This document shows, in pieces, positions 24,800 through 32,933 of a stretch of 58,941 bases of DNA. The notes below the pieces were generated by a model. The model did not search any database. It was not told where the DNA came from and worked only from the letters and a program-made list of their open reading frames with translations. The stretch's first letter is position 1; every line of letters begins with the position of its first letter. A program made the position numbers and the translations under genes. Source of the stretch: Ruminococcus sp. Phil15 (GTDB taxonomy: Bacteria; Bacillota; Clostridia; Oscillospirales; Ruminococcaceae); the NCBI GenBank assembly GCA_001940995.1, contig MSHC01000041.1, forward strand, positions 1-58,941. Direction: 5' to 3'.

Positions 24800-26482
24800 T
24801 TGAAGCGACAGGGCTTTGTAATGGGAAGCGTTATACTTATTGCGACTGTATTTTTAACAAAGGTTTTAGGACTGATATACAGGATACCGCTTGCGAATAT
24901 GCTGGGCGGTACTGGAATGGCGTATTTTTCATCGGCGCACTCTGTTTTTATGCCGATATATGCGGTAGCGGTTTCGGGGATATCTCCTGCGATTGCTAAA
25001 ATGGTATCTGGGAGTATTGCGCTCGGGAATTACCGTGATGCGGTAAGGCTGAGGCACTGCGCACTCAGCTTTTTTATGCTTACGGGTATTGCGTTCACCC
25101 TGCTGCTTGTGCTGCTGTCTGACTATATCTGCGTACACATAATTTCCGAGCCGCTGTCGAGAATATCGGTTGTTGCAATTGCACCGTGCGTGGCTATCGG
25201 AGCGGTGATGTCCGTTGAGAGGGGCTACACCGAAGGCATGAGAAATATGGTGCCGACAGCGATATCGGAGATAATTGAAGCCGTCATAAAGCTTAGCTGC
25301 GGATTATGGTTTGCTTTTCTTGCGTCAGCTAGGACAGAGGATGAATTTGCAAGACTTGGCACAGTATTCGGGAAGCTTTGCGAAAACGAAGAAATCGCAC
25401 ACGCCGAGGCGCTCCCCTACATCGCCGGGGCGTCTGTTCTCGGAATAACGCTTGCAAACCTATGCTCGTTAATTTACGCACATCTTTCTGCAAGATTTTC
25501 GAGCAGCGGTATATCTAGGGAGATGCTTTCCTATTCCCAGACGGACACGCCGAAGAAAGAACTGCTCAAAAAGGCGATTTCGCTTGCTGTTCCGTTTGCG
25601 GTCACGGCGGTTATATCCACGCTTTCGGGGCTTATAGACCTTGTGACTGTCAACAGGTGCTTGGAAAAGGCGGTTGAGGGCGGACTTTCCGCAAAAAGTC
25701 TGGGGATTGACGCAAAATACGACTCGGCAGGTCTTGAAAGCTTCATCTACGGCTCGTACAGCGGCTTAGCGCTTACTGTATCGGGAATTGTGCCGTCGCT
25801 TACGGCTATGTTCGGCAGGAGTATTCTTCCGCTTGTTTCCTCTGCGCAGGCAACCGGCGACAGAGAAAAGCTCAGAAAGAGCATATTCTCTGTCATACTG
25901 CTTGCCCTTTCTATAAGTATGCCCTGCGGACTTGGGATTGCGGTATTCTCCGACGAGATACTGAGATTCCTTTTTGCAGGCAGGATTGCGGAGATTGCAG
26001 TCGCCAAAAGAGTACTTGCAATTCTTGGGATATCGTCTATACCGATTTCACTCGTTTCACCTCTGTTCTGCGTACTACAGGGCATAGGAAACGGAAAAGC
26101 GCCTATCAGAATTACCCTAGTAGGGTCTGCTGTAAAGCTGATAATGAACATGATGCTGGTGCAAAATCCAAGTCTCAACATTGCGGGTGCAGGAATTTCA
26201 ACGTTTGTATGCTACACTCTTATGCTTATTCTTTCTGTAATGTCGCTACACAAAATCTGCGGCAGAAAAATCACCGACCGCAGATTGATAATCGGGCTTG
26301 TAATTTCTTCCCTGCTCTGCTGCGAGGGGGCATATCTTATGAACGCTATACTCACAAACTGCCTATCTATGCGTTTTTCGCTGGTTTTATCCGTTCTATT
26401 TTCTGTCAATATATACATATATTCGCTTTACATATTGAGCGTTTTGCCGAAATATGGGCTTAAAAGATACTTTTCTCGTTAA
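24800..26482 (+). CDS. spoVB: SpoVB/MurJ-type lipid flippase (MATE/MVF superfamily)
   Basis: Polytopic membrane protein of 560 residues with about 14 helices. It begins with a TTG after GGAGGG. The N terminus FLTKVLGLIYRIPLANMLGG is typical of SpoVB/YabM and MurJ-like flippases, which move lipid-linked peptidoglycan precursors. The following genes mazG and rqcP are the neighbours of spoVB (yabM-yabN-yabO) in Bacillus, which favours the SpoVB assignment over MurJ. The role in spore cortex synthesis is known for SpoVB of Bacillus and inferred here. Confidence 0.85.
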   Translation: MKRQGFVMGSVILIATVFLTKVLGLIYRIPLANMLGGTGMAYFSSAHSVFMPIYAVAVSGISPAIAKMVSGSIALGNYRDAVRLRHCALSFFMLTGIAFTLLLVLLSDYICVHIISEPLSRISVVAIAPCVAIGAVMSVERGYTEGMRNMVPTAISEIIEAVIKLSCGLWFAFLASARTEDEFARLGTVFGKLCENEEIAHAEALPYIAGASVLGITLANLCSLIYAHLSARFSSSGISREMLSYSQTDTPKKELLKKAISLAVPFAVTAVISTLSGLIDLVTVNRCLEKAVEGGLSAKSLGIDAKYDSAGLESFIYGSYSGLALTVSGIVPSLTAMFGRSILPLVSSAQATGDREKLRKSIFSVILLALSISMPCGLGIAVFSDEILRFLFAGRIAEIAVAKRVLAILGISSIPISLVSPLFCVLQGIGNGKAPIRITLVGSAVKLIMNMMLVQNPSLNIAGAGISTFVCYTLMLILSVMSLHKICGRKITDRRLIIGLVISSLLCCEGAYLMNAILTNCLSMRFSLVLSVLFSVNIYIYSLYILSVLPKYGLKRYFSR

Positions 26483-26487
26483 ATCTA

Positions 26488-26516
26488 TTGAAATTTCATT
26501 TGTTTTGAGTTATTAT
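26488..26516 (+). promoter_or_regulatory. promoter upstream of mazG
   Basis: TTGAAA (26488-26493), 17-base spacer, TATTAT (26511-26516). It lies just after the spoVB stop. A short hairpin (CCGATAGG...CCTATTATCGG) follows in the leader. Confidence 0.6.
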
Positions 26517-26588
26517 ATAAAAGTACCTCTCCGATAGGCGTAAATGCCCTATTATCGGTATTCTGCGAGGTTTTGGGAGTAGCTTTAG

Positions 26589-27374
26589 ATGAACGGATTT
26601 GAATTCAAGGAAAGATACACTGTTGACGACCTCAGACTTATTGTAAAGGCGCTCAGAGGTGAAAACGGCTGCCCTTGGGATAAGGTTCAGACGCACGCTA
26701 CTCTCCGCAAGGACTTTATCGAGGAGGTTTACGAGGCTGTCGAGGCGATAGACTGCGAGAGTCCTGAGATGCTCAGGGAAGAACTCGGCGACGTGCTTTT
26801 GCAGGTCGTTTTTCACGCCGACATTGAAGAGGACGAGGGCAGGTTTAATCTTGACGATGTTGCAGACGAGGTTTGCAAAAAGCTTGTTGAACGTCATCCT
26901 CACGTTTTCGGTGAGCTGAAGCTTAACACGCCCGACGAGGTTTTAAAAAGCTGGGACAGCATCAAAAAGGAAAAGAAAAATCAGACCTATACGGACACGC
27001 TGAACGCCGTACCAAAGGTGTTCCCCGCTCTTATGAGATCGCAGAAGCTACAGAAAAGAGCTTCAAGAGCAGGTATGGATTTTGAGTCTGAGGCTCAGGC
27101 GTTTGAGTCGCTTAAATCCGAAGTCGCAGAGGCTGAAAACGCGCTCGCTTCCAAGGACGTGAACGCAATCGCTGAAGAGCTTGGCGACGTTCTTTTCTCA
27201 TGCGTAAACGTTGCAAGGCTTTCGGGTCTTGACGCAGAGGAGCTGCTTACCGCTTCCTGCGAAAAATTCATCGGTCGCTTTGCGGCGGTTGAAGATATGG
27301 CAAGGCAAAACGGGAAGGATATGACTTCCCTGAGCATAGATGGGCTTGATTCCTACTGGAAAAAGGCAAAATAA
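26589..27374 (+). CDS. mazG: nucleoside triphosphate pyrophosphohydrolase MazG
   Basis: Tandem-domain all-alpha NTP pyrophosphohydrolase of 261 residues that removes non-canonical or excess NTPs. The first domain has GENGCPWDKVQTHATLRK and the metal-binding EEVYEAVEAID plus REELGDVLLQVVFHA. The second domain repeats this as AEELGDVLFSCVNVARL. It corresponds to the MazG domain of YabN in Bacillus; the N-terminal methyltransferase domain of YabN is absent. It starts 107 bases after spoVB with a promoter between. Confidence 0.93.
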   Translation: MNGFEFKERYTVDDLRLIVKALRGENGCPWDKVQTHATLRKDFIEEVYEAVEAIDCESPEMLREELGDVLLQVVFHADIEEDEGRFNLDDVADEVCKKLVERHPHVFGELKLNTPDEVLKSWDSIKKEKKNQTYTDTLNAVPKVFPALMRSQKLQKRASRAGMDFESEAQAFESLKSEVAEAENALASKDVNAIAEELGDVLFSCVNVARLSGLDAEELLTASCEKFIGRFAAVEDMARQNGKDMTSLSIDGLDSYWKKAK

Positions 27375-27421
27375 CTTAAGATAATGGTTTCCCATTTACT
27401 AAAATTTTGGAGGTTTTTAAA

Positions 27422-27700
27422 ATGACAAAGGCAGAACTCATTAACATCATTGTTGAAAAGGGCGGCTACGCTAAGAAGAGCGACGCTGAGAAGGCTCTAG
27501 CTACTGTTACTTCTGCAATCACAGACGCACTCGTTGCAGGCGAAAAGATTTCTCTCGTAGGCTTCGGCACATTCGAGGTTCGTGAGAGAGCAGCTAAGAC
27601 AGGTATCAACCCTCTTACAAAGGCTTCTATCGAAATCCCTGCTAAGAAGGTTCCTGCATTCAAGGCCGGCAAGGCTCTCAAGGACGCAGTTGCTAAGTAA
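27422..27700 (+). CDS. hup: HU-family DNA-binding protein
   Basis: Histone-like protein of 92 residues that bends and compacts DNA as a dimer. Typical HU segments: MTKAELINIIVEKGG, the loop GFGTFEVRERAAKTGINP, and a C-terminal KVPAFKAGKALKDAV. The ATG at 27422 follows GGAGGT. Its codons are noticeably restricted (GCT, AAG, CTC), as expected for a highly expressed gene. It lies between mazG and rqcP and has its own terminator. Confidence 0.95.
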   Translation: MTKAELINIIVEKGGYAKKSDAEKALATVTSAITDALVAGEKISLVGFGTFEVRERAAKTGINPLTKASIEIPAKKVPAFKAGKALKDAVAK

Positions 27701-27730
27701 TTATTGCATATAATAAGCAGTAACACATCA

Positions 27731-27764
27731 GAGCCTGACGCAATTTGCCGTCGGGTTCTTTTTG
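27731..27764 (+). terminator. terminator after the HU gene
   Basis: GAGCCTGACG (27731-27740) pairs with CGTCGGGTTC (27749-27758) using two G-U pairs, then TTTTTG. It sits only 26 bases before rqcP, so rqcP expression may depend on read-through or a weak local promoter. Confidence 0.8.
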
Positions 27765-27789
27765 TATGAAATGTGAAAGGAAATACGCA

Positions 27790-28032
27790 ATGCGACTTGA
27801 CAAATATCTTAAAATTACAAGACTTATTAAACGCAGAACTGTTGCTAATGAAGCCTGCGACGCACAAAAGGTTTCCGTAAACGGCAAGCCTGCAAGAGCA
27901 TCATACGATGTCAAGCTTGGCGATATCATAGAAATAAGTATGGGTCAGAAGCCTTTAAAAGTCAAGGTTCTTGCGATAAACGAGTATGCCAAAAAGGAAG
28001 ACGCGGCGCTCGGCTACGAGGTGATCGAATAA
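27790..28032 (+). CDS. rqcP: S4-domain RNA-binding protein RqcP (YabO)
   Basis: Short S4 protein of 80 residues. In Bacillus, RqcP/YabO joins RqcH on stalled 50S subunits during alanine tailing. The N terminus MRLDKYLKITRLIKRRTVANE is almost that of YabO, and VNGKPARASYDVKLGD is the S4 core. The ATG at 27790 follows AAAGGAAA. The neighbourhood spoVB-mazG-(hup)-rqcP matches Bacillus yabMNO, though yabP, yabQ and divIC do not follow here. Confidence 0.92.
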   Translation: MRLDKYLKITRLIKRRTVANEACDAQKVSVNGKPARASYDVKLGDIIEISMGQKPLKVKVLAINEYAKKEDAALGYEVIE

Positions 28033-28325
28033 TGAGTCTTATCGTTAATCTTTACTACACCGGCAAAGACGGCAGTGCAAGAGAATTTATGCGTGAGATG
28101 ATCGAAAGCGGAATTGCAGACGAGGTGCGTGCGGAGGAAGGAAACGAAAGGTACGAATACTTTCTGCCCGTTGACGACCCTGAAACAGTACTGCTGATTG
28201 ACAGGTGGCGTGACCAGGCGGCGCTTGACGTTCATCACGCCTCCCCTATGATGGATAAAATCTACAAGCTTCGTGAGAAATATGGGCTTTCGGTAAGAGC
28301 TGAACGTTTTACTGAGGAGAAGTAG
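28032..28325 (+). CDS. antibiotic biosynthesis monooxygenase (ABM)-domain protein
   Basis: Small dimeric ferredoxin-like-fold protein of 97 residues. The segment YEYFLPVDDPETVLLIDRW and the HHASPMM motif are typical of ABM-domain putative quinol monooxygenases. Function in this family is rarely known; a redox or small-molecule detoxifying role is a guess. Its ATG overlaps the rqcP stop by one base (TAATG), so it is translationally coupled to rqcP. A terminator follows. Confidence 0.8.
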   Translation: MSLIVNLYYTGKDGSAREFMREMIESGIADEVRAEEGNERYEYFLPVDDPETVLLIDRWRDQAALDVHHASPMMDKIYKLREKYGLSVRAERFTEEK

Positions 28326-28333
28326 CATCATCT

Positions 28334-28374
28334 GCTTCTAAAGCATATATTATGCTTTAGAAGCATTTTGTTTT
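28334..28374 (+). terminator. terminator of the rqcP-ABM unit
   Basis: GCTTCTAAAGCATA (28334-28347) and TATGCTTTAGAAGC (28351-28364), a perfect 14-base stem, followed by ATTTTGTTTT. Confidence 0.85.
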
Positions 28375-28479
28375 GAAAAAATATTTGTTTCGCAGCTGCA
28401 AAAGTGTTCGTGTGCGGCACACAAGCGTATTTCACAAGTAAACATAGAAAAAGGGTAATAAATTCTGTTGTTTTCACCA

Positions 28480-28508
28480 TTGACGTAAATACATTATTCG
28501 GTTATAAT
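28480..28508 (+). promoter_or_regulatory. promoter of the aspartate kinase gene
   Basis: TTGACG (28480-28485), 17-base spacer, TATAAT (28503-28508). The open frame extends upstream through the promoter, so the gene start must be later, at 28551. Confidence 0.85.
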
Positions 28509-28550
28509 TGTTATGCTGATAAAAATACTCTTTCAGAATGGAGATTAAAT

Positions 28551-29867
28551 ATGGTTAAAGTAGTAAAATTCGGCGGAAGCTCGCTTGCAAGCGCCGAACA
28601 GTTCAAAAAGGTAGCTGATATTATTAAGGCTGACGAAGCAAGAAGATATGTTGTTCCGTCTGCGCCGGGAAAGCGTTTTTCCGACGATACAAAGGTAACT
28701 GATATGCTTTACAGCTGCTACGACCGTGCTGCAAAGGGCAAGAACTTTGACGCGGAGTTTGACGCTATCAAGCAGAGATACTATGAGATCATTGAGGGAC
28801 TCGGTCTTACTATTTCTCTTGAGGACGAATTTGCTACGATCAGGGCTTGCTTCATAGGCAAGGCAGGCAGGGACTACGCCGCTTCGAGAGGAGAATATCT
28901 CAACGGTATTGTTCTTGCAAACTACCTTGGATATGACTTTATCGACTCTGCCGACGTTATTTTCTTTGACGACTCCGGTAAGTTCAGCTCAAAAAAAACT
29001 TACGAAATTCTCTCAGACAGGCTTGAGGGCTGTGAGAGAGCTGTAATTCCGGGATTTTACGGCTCTATGCCTAATGACACAATCAAGACATTCTCAAGAG
29101 GCGGCTCTGACGTAACGGGTTCTATCGTTGCAGCTTCCTGCAATGCCGACATTTACGAAAACTGGACAGACGTTTCGGGCTTCCTTATCGCAGACCCAAG
29201 AATAATTGAAAATCCTGAGCCTATCAAGATAATCACATACAAGGAGCTTCGTGAGCTTGCATATATGGGTGCGGGAGTGCTTCACGAGGACTCTATATTC
29301 CCTGTCCGCAAGGCAGGTATTCCTATAAACATCAGAAACACCAACAAGCCTGACGATTTCGGCACTATGATAGTTGAAAGCACATCTCAGCGTCCTGAGT
29401 ACACAATCACAGGTATTGCAGGCAAGAAAGGCTTCACGTCGATCAGCATTGAAAAGGATATGATGAACTCCGAGCTTGGCTTCGGCAGAAAGGTGCTTGA
29501 AGCGTTTGAGAAGAACGGAATCAGCTTTGAGCATATGCCGTCCGGTATTGACACTATGACGGTTATCGTTCATCAGGCAGAATTTGAGCAGGCTGAGCAG
29601 GAGGTGCTTGCAAGCATTCACAGAAACTGCAAGCCTGACAGCATTGTCATTGAAACCGGTCTTGCGCTCATCGCTATTGTCGGCAGAGGTATGAGGGCTA
29701 CAAGAGGCACGGCTGGCAAAATTTTCTCCGCTCTTTCCGATTCAAAGGTCAACGTTAATATGATTGACCAGGGTTCGAGCGAGCTTAACATAATAGTCGG
29801 TATAAACGAAGAAGACTTTGATACAGCAATGAACAGCATTTATAACGCTTTCGTTGAAAAGAAGTAA
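28551..29867 (+). CDS. aspartate kinase (monofunctional)
   Basis: Phosphorylates aspartate, the first step to lysine, threonine and methionine. About 438 residues. The kinase N terminus VKFGGSSLASAEQF and the SRGGSDVTGS substrate loop are clear, followed by two ACT domains (about 300-438), so feedback inhibition is likely. The usual VVSAPG is VVPSAPG here. The ATG at 28551 follows GGAG at 7-base spacing and lies downstream of the promoter; an earlier in-frame start would lie upstream of the promoter. Single-gene transcript. Confidence 0.92.
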   Translation: MVKVVKFGGSSLASAEQFKKVADIIKADEARRYVVPSAPGKRFSDDTKVTDMLYSCYDRAAKGKNFDAEFDAIKQRYYEIIEGLGLTISLEDEFATIRACFIGKAGRDYAASRGEYLNGIVLANYLGYDFIDSADVIFFDDSGKFSSKKTYEILSDRLEGCERAVIPGFYGSMPNDTIKTFSRGGSDVTGSIVAASCNADIYENWTDVSGFLIADPRIIENPEPIKIITYKELRELAYMGAGVLHEDSIFPVRKAGIPINIRNTNKPDDFGTMIVESTSQRPEYTITGIAGKKGFTSISIEKDMMNSELGFGRKVLEAFEKNGISFEHMPSGIDTMTVIVHQAEFEQAEQEVLASIHRNCKPDSIVIETGLALIAIVGRGMRATRGTAGKIFSALSDSKVNVNMIDQGSSELNIIVGINEEDFDTAMNSIYNAFVEKK

Positions 29868-29875
29868 GGAAAACT

Positions 29876-29908
29876 AAGCCGCCGGGTTTTAAATCCGGCG
29901 GCTTTTGT
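29876..29908 (+). terminator. terminator of the aspartate kinase gene
   Basis: AAGCCGCCGG and CCGGCGGCTT, perfect stem, followed by TTGT. Confidence 0.85.
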
Positions 29909-29922
29909 TATACCGTATTACA

Positions 29923-29953
29923 CAAAAAGCCTGAAGCGTAATGCCTCAGGCTC
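29923..29953 (-). terminator. terminator of valS
   Basis: Minus strand: AGCCTGAGGC and GCTTCAGGCT with a 5-base loop, then TTTTTG; 15 bases after the valS stop. Confidence 0.85.
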
Positions 29954-29967
29954 TAGTTGTTTATAGA

Positions 29968-32589
29968 TTACTTTTTGAGGGAAGCAAGAGATTCCATAAT
30001 CTTTGCCATCTTTTCCTGTGCCTTTGCAAGCTTTGCCTTTTCAGCTTCTACTAGCTTTTCAGGTGCTTTTGCGAGGAAGCCCTCGTTTGAAAGCTTCTTT
30101 GAGAGGAAGTCGATATCCTTTTGTGCTGCTTCCTTTTCCTTGTTAAGACGGGCTGTTTCTTTCTCTGTGTCGATAATATCTGAGAGAGGAATGAAAATTC
30201 TTGCGCCGTCTGTTACGACCGTTACGCTGTCGGAAACTTCAAATCTTTCTGCAATTTCTACCTCAGAAGCGGAAGCAAGTCTTTCAAAGAACATTTTTCC
30301 TGCCTCGAAAACGCCCTGCTCCTTGGTTTCGATATAGAGCTTTGCCTTTACTGACGGAACGACGTTCATACCGCTTCTTGTATTACGGACAGCCTTGATT
30401 GCTGAGATAATCTTTTCAAACTCTGCTTCTTCCTTAGCAAACGAAAGTTTTTCGTCGTAGGTCGGGAACTCTGAAAGCATAATTGCTGTGCCGTCGTTAA
30501 CGAGAGTCTGCCAGATTTCTTCTGTGATAAACGGCATAAACGGGTGCAGAAGCTTCAGCATACCCTTCATTACCCAGACGAGAACAGCCTGCGCCGTTTG
30601 CGCCGTTTCTCCGCCTGCGGAAATTCTCGGCTTTGTAAGCTCTATATACCAGTCGCAATAAACGTCCCATATAAAGTCGTAGAGCTTTGCAACCGCAACG
30701 CCGAGGTCGAAGTTTTCCAAATTCTCACCGATTTCCTTTGCGAGGGTATTGAACTTTGAAACTATCCACTTATCCTCGGTAGCGAGGTTTTCAGGAAGCT
30801 TGTCTGCCTTAAAGCCGTCAGGGAGATTCATCATAATAAATCTTGACGCATTCCACAGCTTGTTTGCGAAGTTTCTGGAAGCCTTTACCTTTTCGTCGCT
30901 GTAACGCATATCGTTTCCGGGGGCATTGCCCGTTGCGAGCATAAATCTGAGTGCGTCTGCGCCGTACTCTGCGATAACCTCAAGCGGGTCAATTCCGTTG
31001 CCGAGCGACTTTGACATCTTTCTGCCCTGCGAGTCACGAACAAGTCCGTGGATAAGAACAGTATCGAACGACACGCTACCCATATTTTCAAGACCCGAGA
31101 ACATCATTCTGATTACCCAGAAGAAAATAATATCGTAGCCTGTTACCAGGGTATTTGTCGGATAGAAATATTTCAGATCCTCGGTGTTGTCCGGCCAACC
31201 AAGCGTTGAGAACGGCCAGAGCGCTGAGGAGAACCATGTATCGAGCGTATCGGGGTCCTGACGCATTGGCTTTCCGCACTTAGGACATACTGCGCTTTCT
31301 TCCTTGGTAACGACCATTTCGCCGCAGTCGTCGCAGTAGAACGCAGGAATCTGATGTCCCCACCAAATCTGACGGGAGATACACCAGTCACGGATATTCT
31401 CGAGCCAATGGAAATAGATTTTGTCGAAACGCTCAGGAACGAATTTTGTCTTTCCGTCCTTTACAGCGTCTATTGCAGGCTGTGCCAGAGGCTTCATCTT
31501 TACAAACCACTGTGTAGAAACCTTAGGCTCTACTGTTGTGGAGCAGCGGTAGCAGGTTCCTACGTTATGCTCGTGATCCTCGACCTTAACAAGGAAGCCG
31601 CCCTTATCCAGATCCTCGACTATCTTCTTCCTTGCCTCGTATCTGTCCATACCTGCATAATCGGCATAGTCATCGACAATCTTAGCGTCGTCCGTGAGGA
31701 CGTTGATAACCGGCAGGTTATGACGCTTTCCTACCTCGAAGTCGTTAGGGTCGTGCGCAGGGGTAATCTTAACTACGCCTGTACCGAACTCAATATCTAC
31801 ATAGTCGTCAGCAACAACAGGGATTTCTCTGCCTACGAGCGGCAGGATAAGGGTCTTGCCTACTATGTCCTTGTATCTTTCATCGGCAGGATTTACTGCA
31901 ACGGCTGTATCGCCGAGCAATGTTTCAGGCCTTGTTGTAGCAAGCTCCACGAAACCGCTGCCGTCGGAAAGCGGATATCTCAGATGCCAGAAATGACCTG
32001 CCTGATCCTCATAAGTTACCTCTGCGTCTGACAAAGATGTTTTACAATGCGGACACCAGTTTATAATTCTTTCTCCACGGTAGATAAGTCCTTTTTCGTA
32101 ATACTTTACAAAAACCTCTTTTACCGCCTTTGAACAGCCTTCGTCCATCGTGAATCGCTCTCTGTCCCAGTCGCAGGACGAGCCAAGCTTCTTGAGCTGT
32201 TCGACGATTCTTCCGCCGTACTGCTCCTTCCACTTCCACGCTCTTTCCATGAAGCCGTCTCTGCCTAGCATTTCCTTTGTAAGACCTTCTTTTTTCATTG
32301 CCTCGACGATCTTAGCTTCCGTTGCGATTGCGGCGTGGTCAGTACCCGGCAGCCAGAGTGCGCTGTATCCGCTCATTCTCTTCCAACGGATAAGAATATC
32401 CTGAAGTGTTTCGTCAAGAGCGTGACCCATGTGGAGCTGACCTGTTATGTTCGGCGGAGGGATAACGATTGTGTAAGGCTTCTTCTTAGAATCTACCTCT
32501 GCATGGAACATTTTTCCGTCCATCCAGTATTTATAAATTTTATCCTCAACTTCAGAGGGGTTATAAAGCTTTGGCAATTCCTTTTTCAT
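29968..32589 (-). CDS. valS: valyl-tRNA synthetase
   Basis: Class I synthetase of about 873 residues that charges tRNA-Val. Signature motifs: PPPNITGQLHMGHALD (HIGH box), the editing domain with TTRPETLLGDTAV, a zinc-type CPKCGKPM pair, WCISRQIWWGH, and GRKMSKSLGN (KMSKS box). The last 65 residues form the usual C-terminal coiled coil that contacts tRNA. The start is the ATG at 32589 after AAAGGAG; an earlier TTG at 32610 is less likely. No T-box was found in the leader of about 150 bases. Confidence 0.96.
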   Translation of the reverse strand: MKKELPKLYNPSEVEDKIYKYWMDGKMFHAEVDSKKKPYTIVIPPPNITGQLHMGHALDETLQDILIRWKRMSGYSALWLPGTDHAAIATEAKIVEAMKKEGLTKEMLGRDGFMERAWKWKEQYGGRIVEQLKKLGSSCDWDRERFTMDEGCSKAVKEVFVKYYEKGLIYRGERIINWCPHCKTSLSDAEVTYEDQAGHFWHLRYPLSDGSGFVELATTRPETLLGDTAVAVNPADERYKDIVGKTLILPLVGREIPVVADDYVDIEFGTGVVKITPAHDPNDFEVGKRHNLPVINVLTDDAKIVDDYADYAGMDRYEARKKIVEDLDKGGFLVKVEDHEHNVGTCYRCSTTVEPKVSTQWFVKMKPLAQPAIDAVKDGKTKFVPERFDKIYFHWLENIRDWCISRQIWWGHQIPAFYCDDCGEMVVTKEESAVCPKCGKPMRQDPDTLDTWFSSALWPFSTLGWPDNTEDLKYFYPTNTLVTGYDIIFFWVIRMMFSGLENMGSVSFDTVLIHGLVRDSQGRKMSKSLGNGIDPLEVIAEYGADALRFMLATGNAPGNDMRYSDEKVKASRNFANKLWNASRFIMMNLPDGFKADKLPENLATEDKWIVSKFNTLAKEIGENLENFDLGVAVAKLYDFIWDVYCDWYIELTKPRISAGGETAQTAQAVLVWVMKGMLKLLHPFMPFITEEIWQTLVNDGTAIMLSEFPTYDEKLSFAKEEAEFEKIISAIKAVRNTRSGMNVVPSVKAKLYIETKEQGVFEAGKMFFERLASASEVEIAERFEVSDSVTVVTDGARIFIPLSDIIDTEKETARLNKEKEAAQKDIDFLSKKLSNEGFLAKAPEKLVEAEKAKLAKAQEKMAKIMESLASLKK

Positions 32590-32743
32590 TTTCTTTTCTC
32601 CTTTAAGCAAGTATATTGTGTGTTATGAAATCCTCAGGAATCAGACTCGAACGCCTGACGCTGAAGCGGAGTAAAAGAAACGAAAAGCATATTCTTCTGT
32701 TTTCAAAATAATACTTCCTCTCTTAATCCATACAATTATTATA

Positions 32744-32772
32744 ATTATCGCATATTTGGGCTTTATTGTCAA
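32744..32772 (-). promoter_or_regulatory. promoter of valS
   Basis: Minus strand: TTGACA at 32772-32767, 17-base spacer, GATAAT at 32749-32744. The leader to valS is about 150 bases; no T-box consensus was found in it. Confidence 0.8.
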
Positions 32773-32857
32773 CTTCCATTTTGCACAACAGACATTTGTC
32801 ATTTGCATTTTTAATTGACAAAATGCTTTAAAAATCTAAATTTGTCACCTTTTGCTA

Positions 32858-32886
32858 TTGTAAACAGACAAAAAATATGCTACAAT
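32858..32886 (+). promoter_or_regulatory. promoter of the CotH lipoprotein gene
   Basis: TTGTAA (32858-32863), 17-base spacer ending in TATGC, TACAAT (32881-32886); the TG before the -10 makes it an extended -10 type. The same TATGCTACAAT block recurs in the promoter at 35950. Confidence 0.7.
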
Positions 32887-32933
32887 TGTCCTAGAGTATA
32901 AGCTTACGCTTCCAAGAAAGGATTACGATAGAT

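Noticed and set aside
28404..28550. Upstream extension of the aspartate kinase (49 extra codons)
   Set aside because: The extension spans the -35/-10 promoter at 28480-28508, and the kinase motif begins right after the ATG at 28551.
31354..32031. Long plus-strand open frame inside valS
   Set aside because: Antisense shadow of a highly conserved valS coding region; no ribosome site and no recognisable domain.
32611..32743. Possible T-box or tRNA remnant in the valS leader (a T-arm-like GCGTTCGAGTC on the minus strand near 32660)
   Set aside because: No AGGGTGG-type T-box sequence and no terminator-antiterminator pair were found, and no matching acceptor or D arm exists upstream; the T-loop likeness is too short to support a tRNA.
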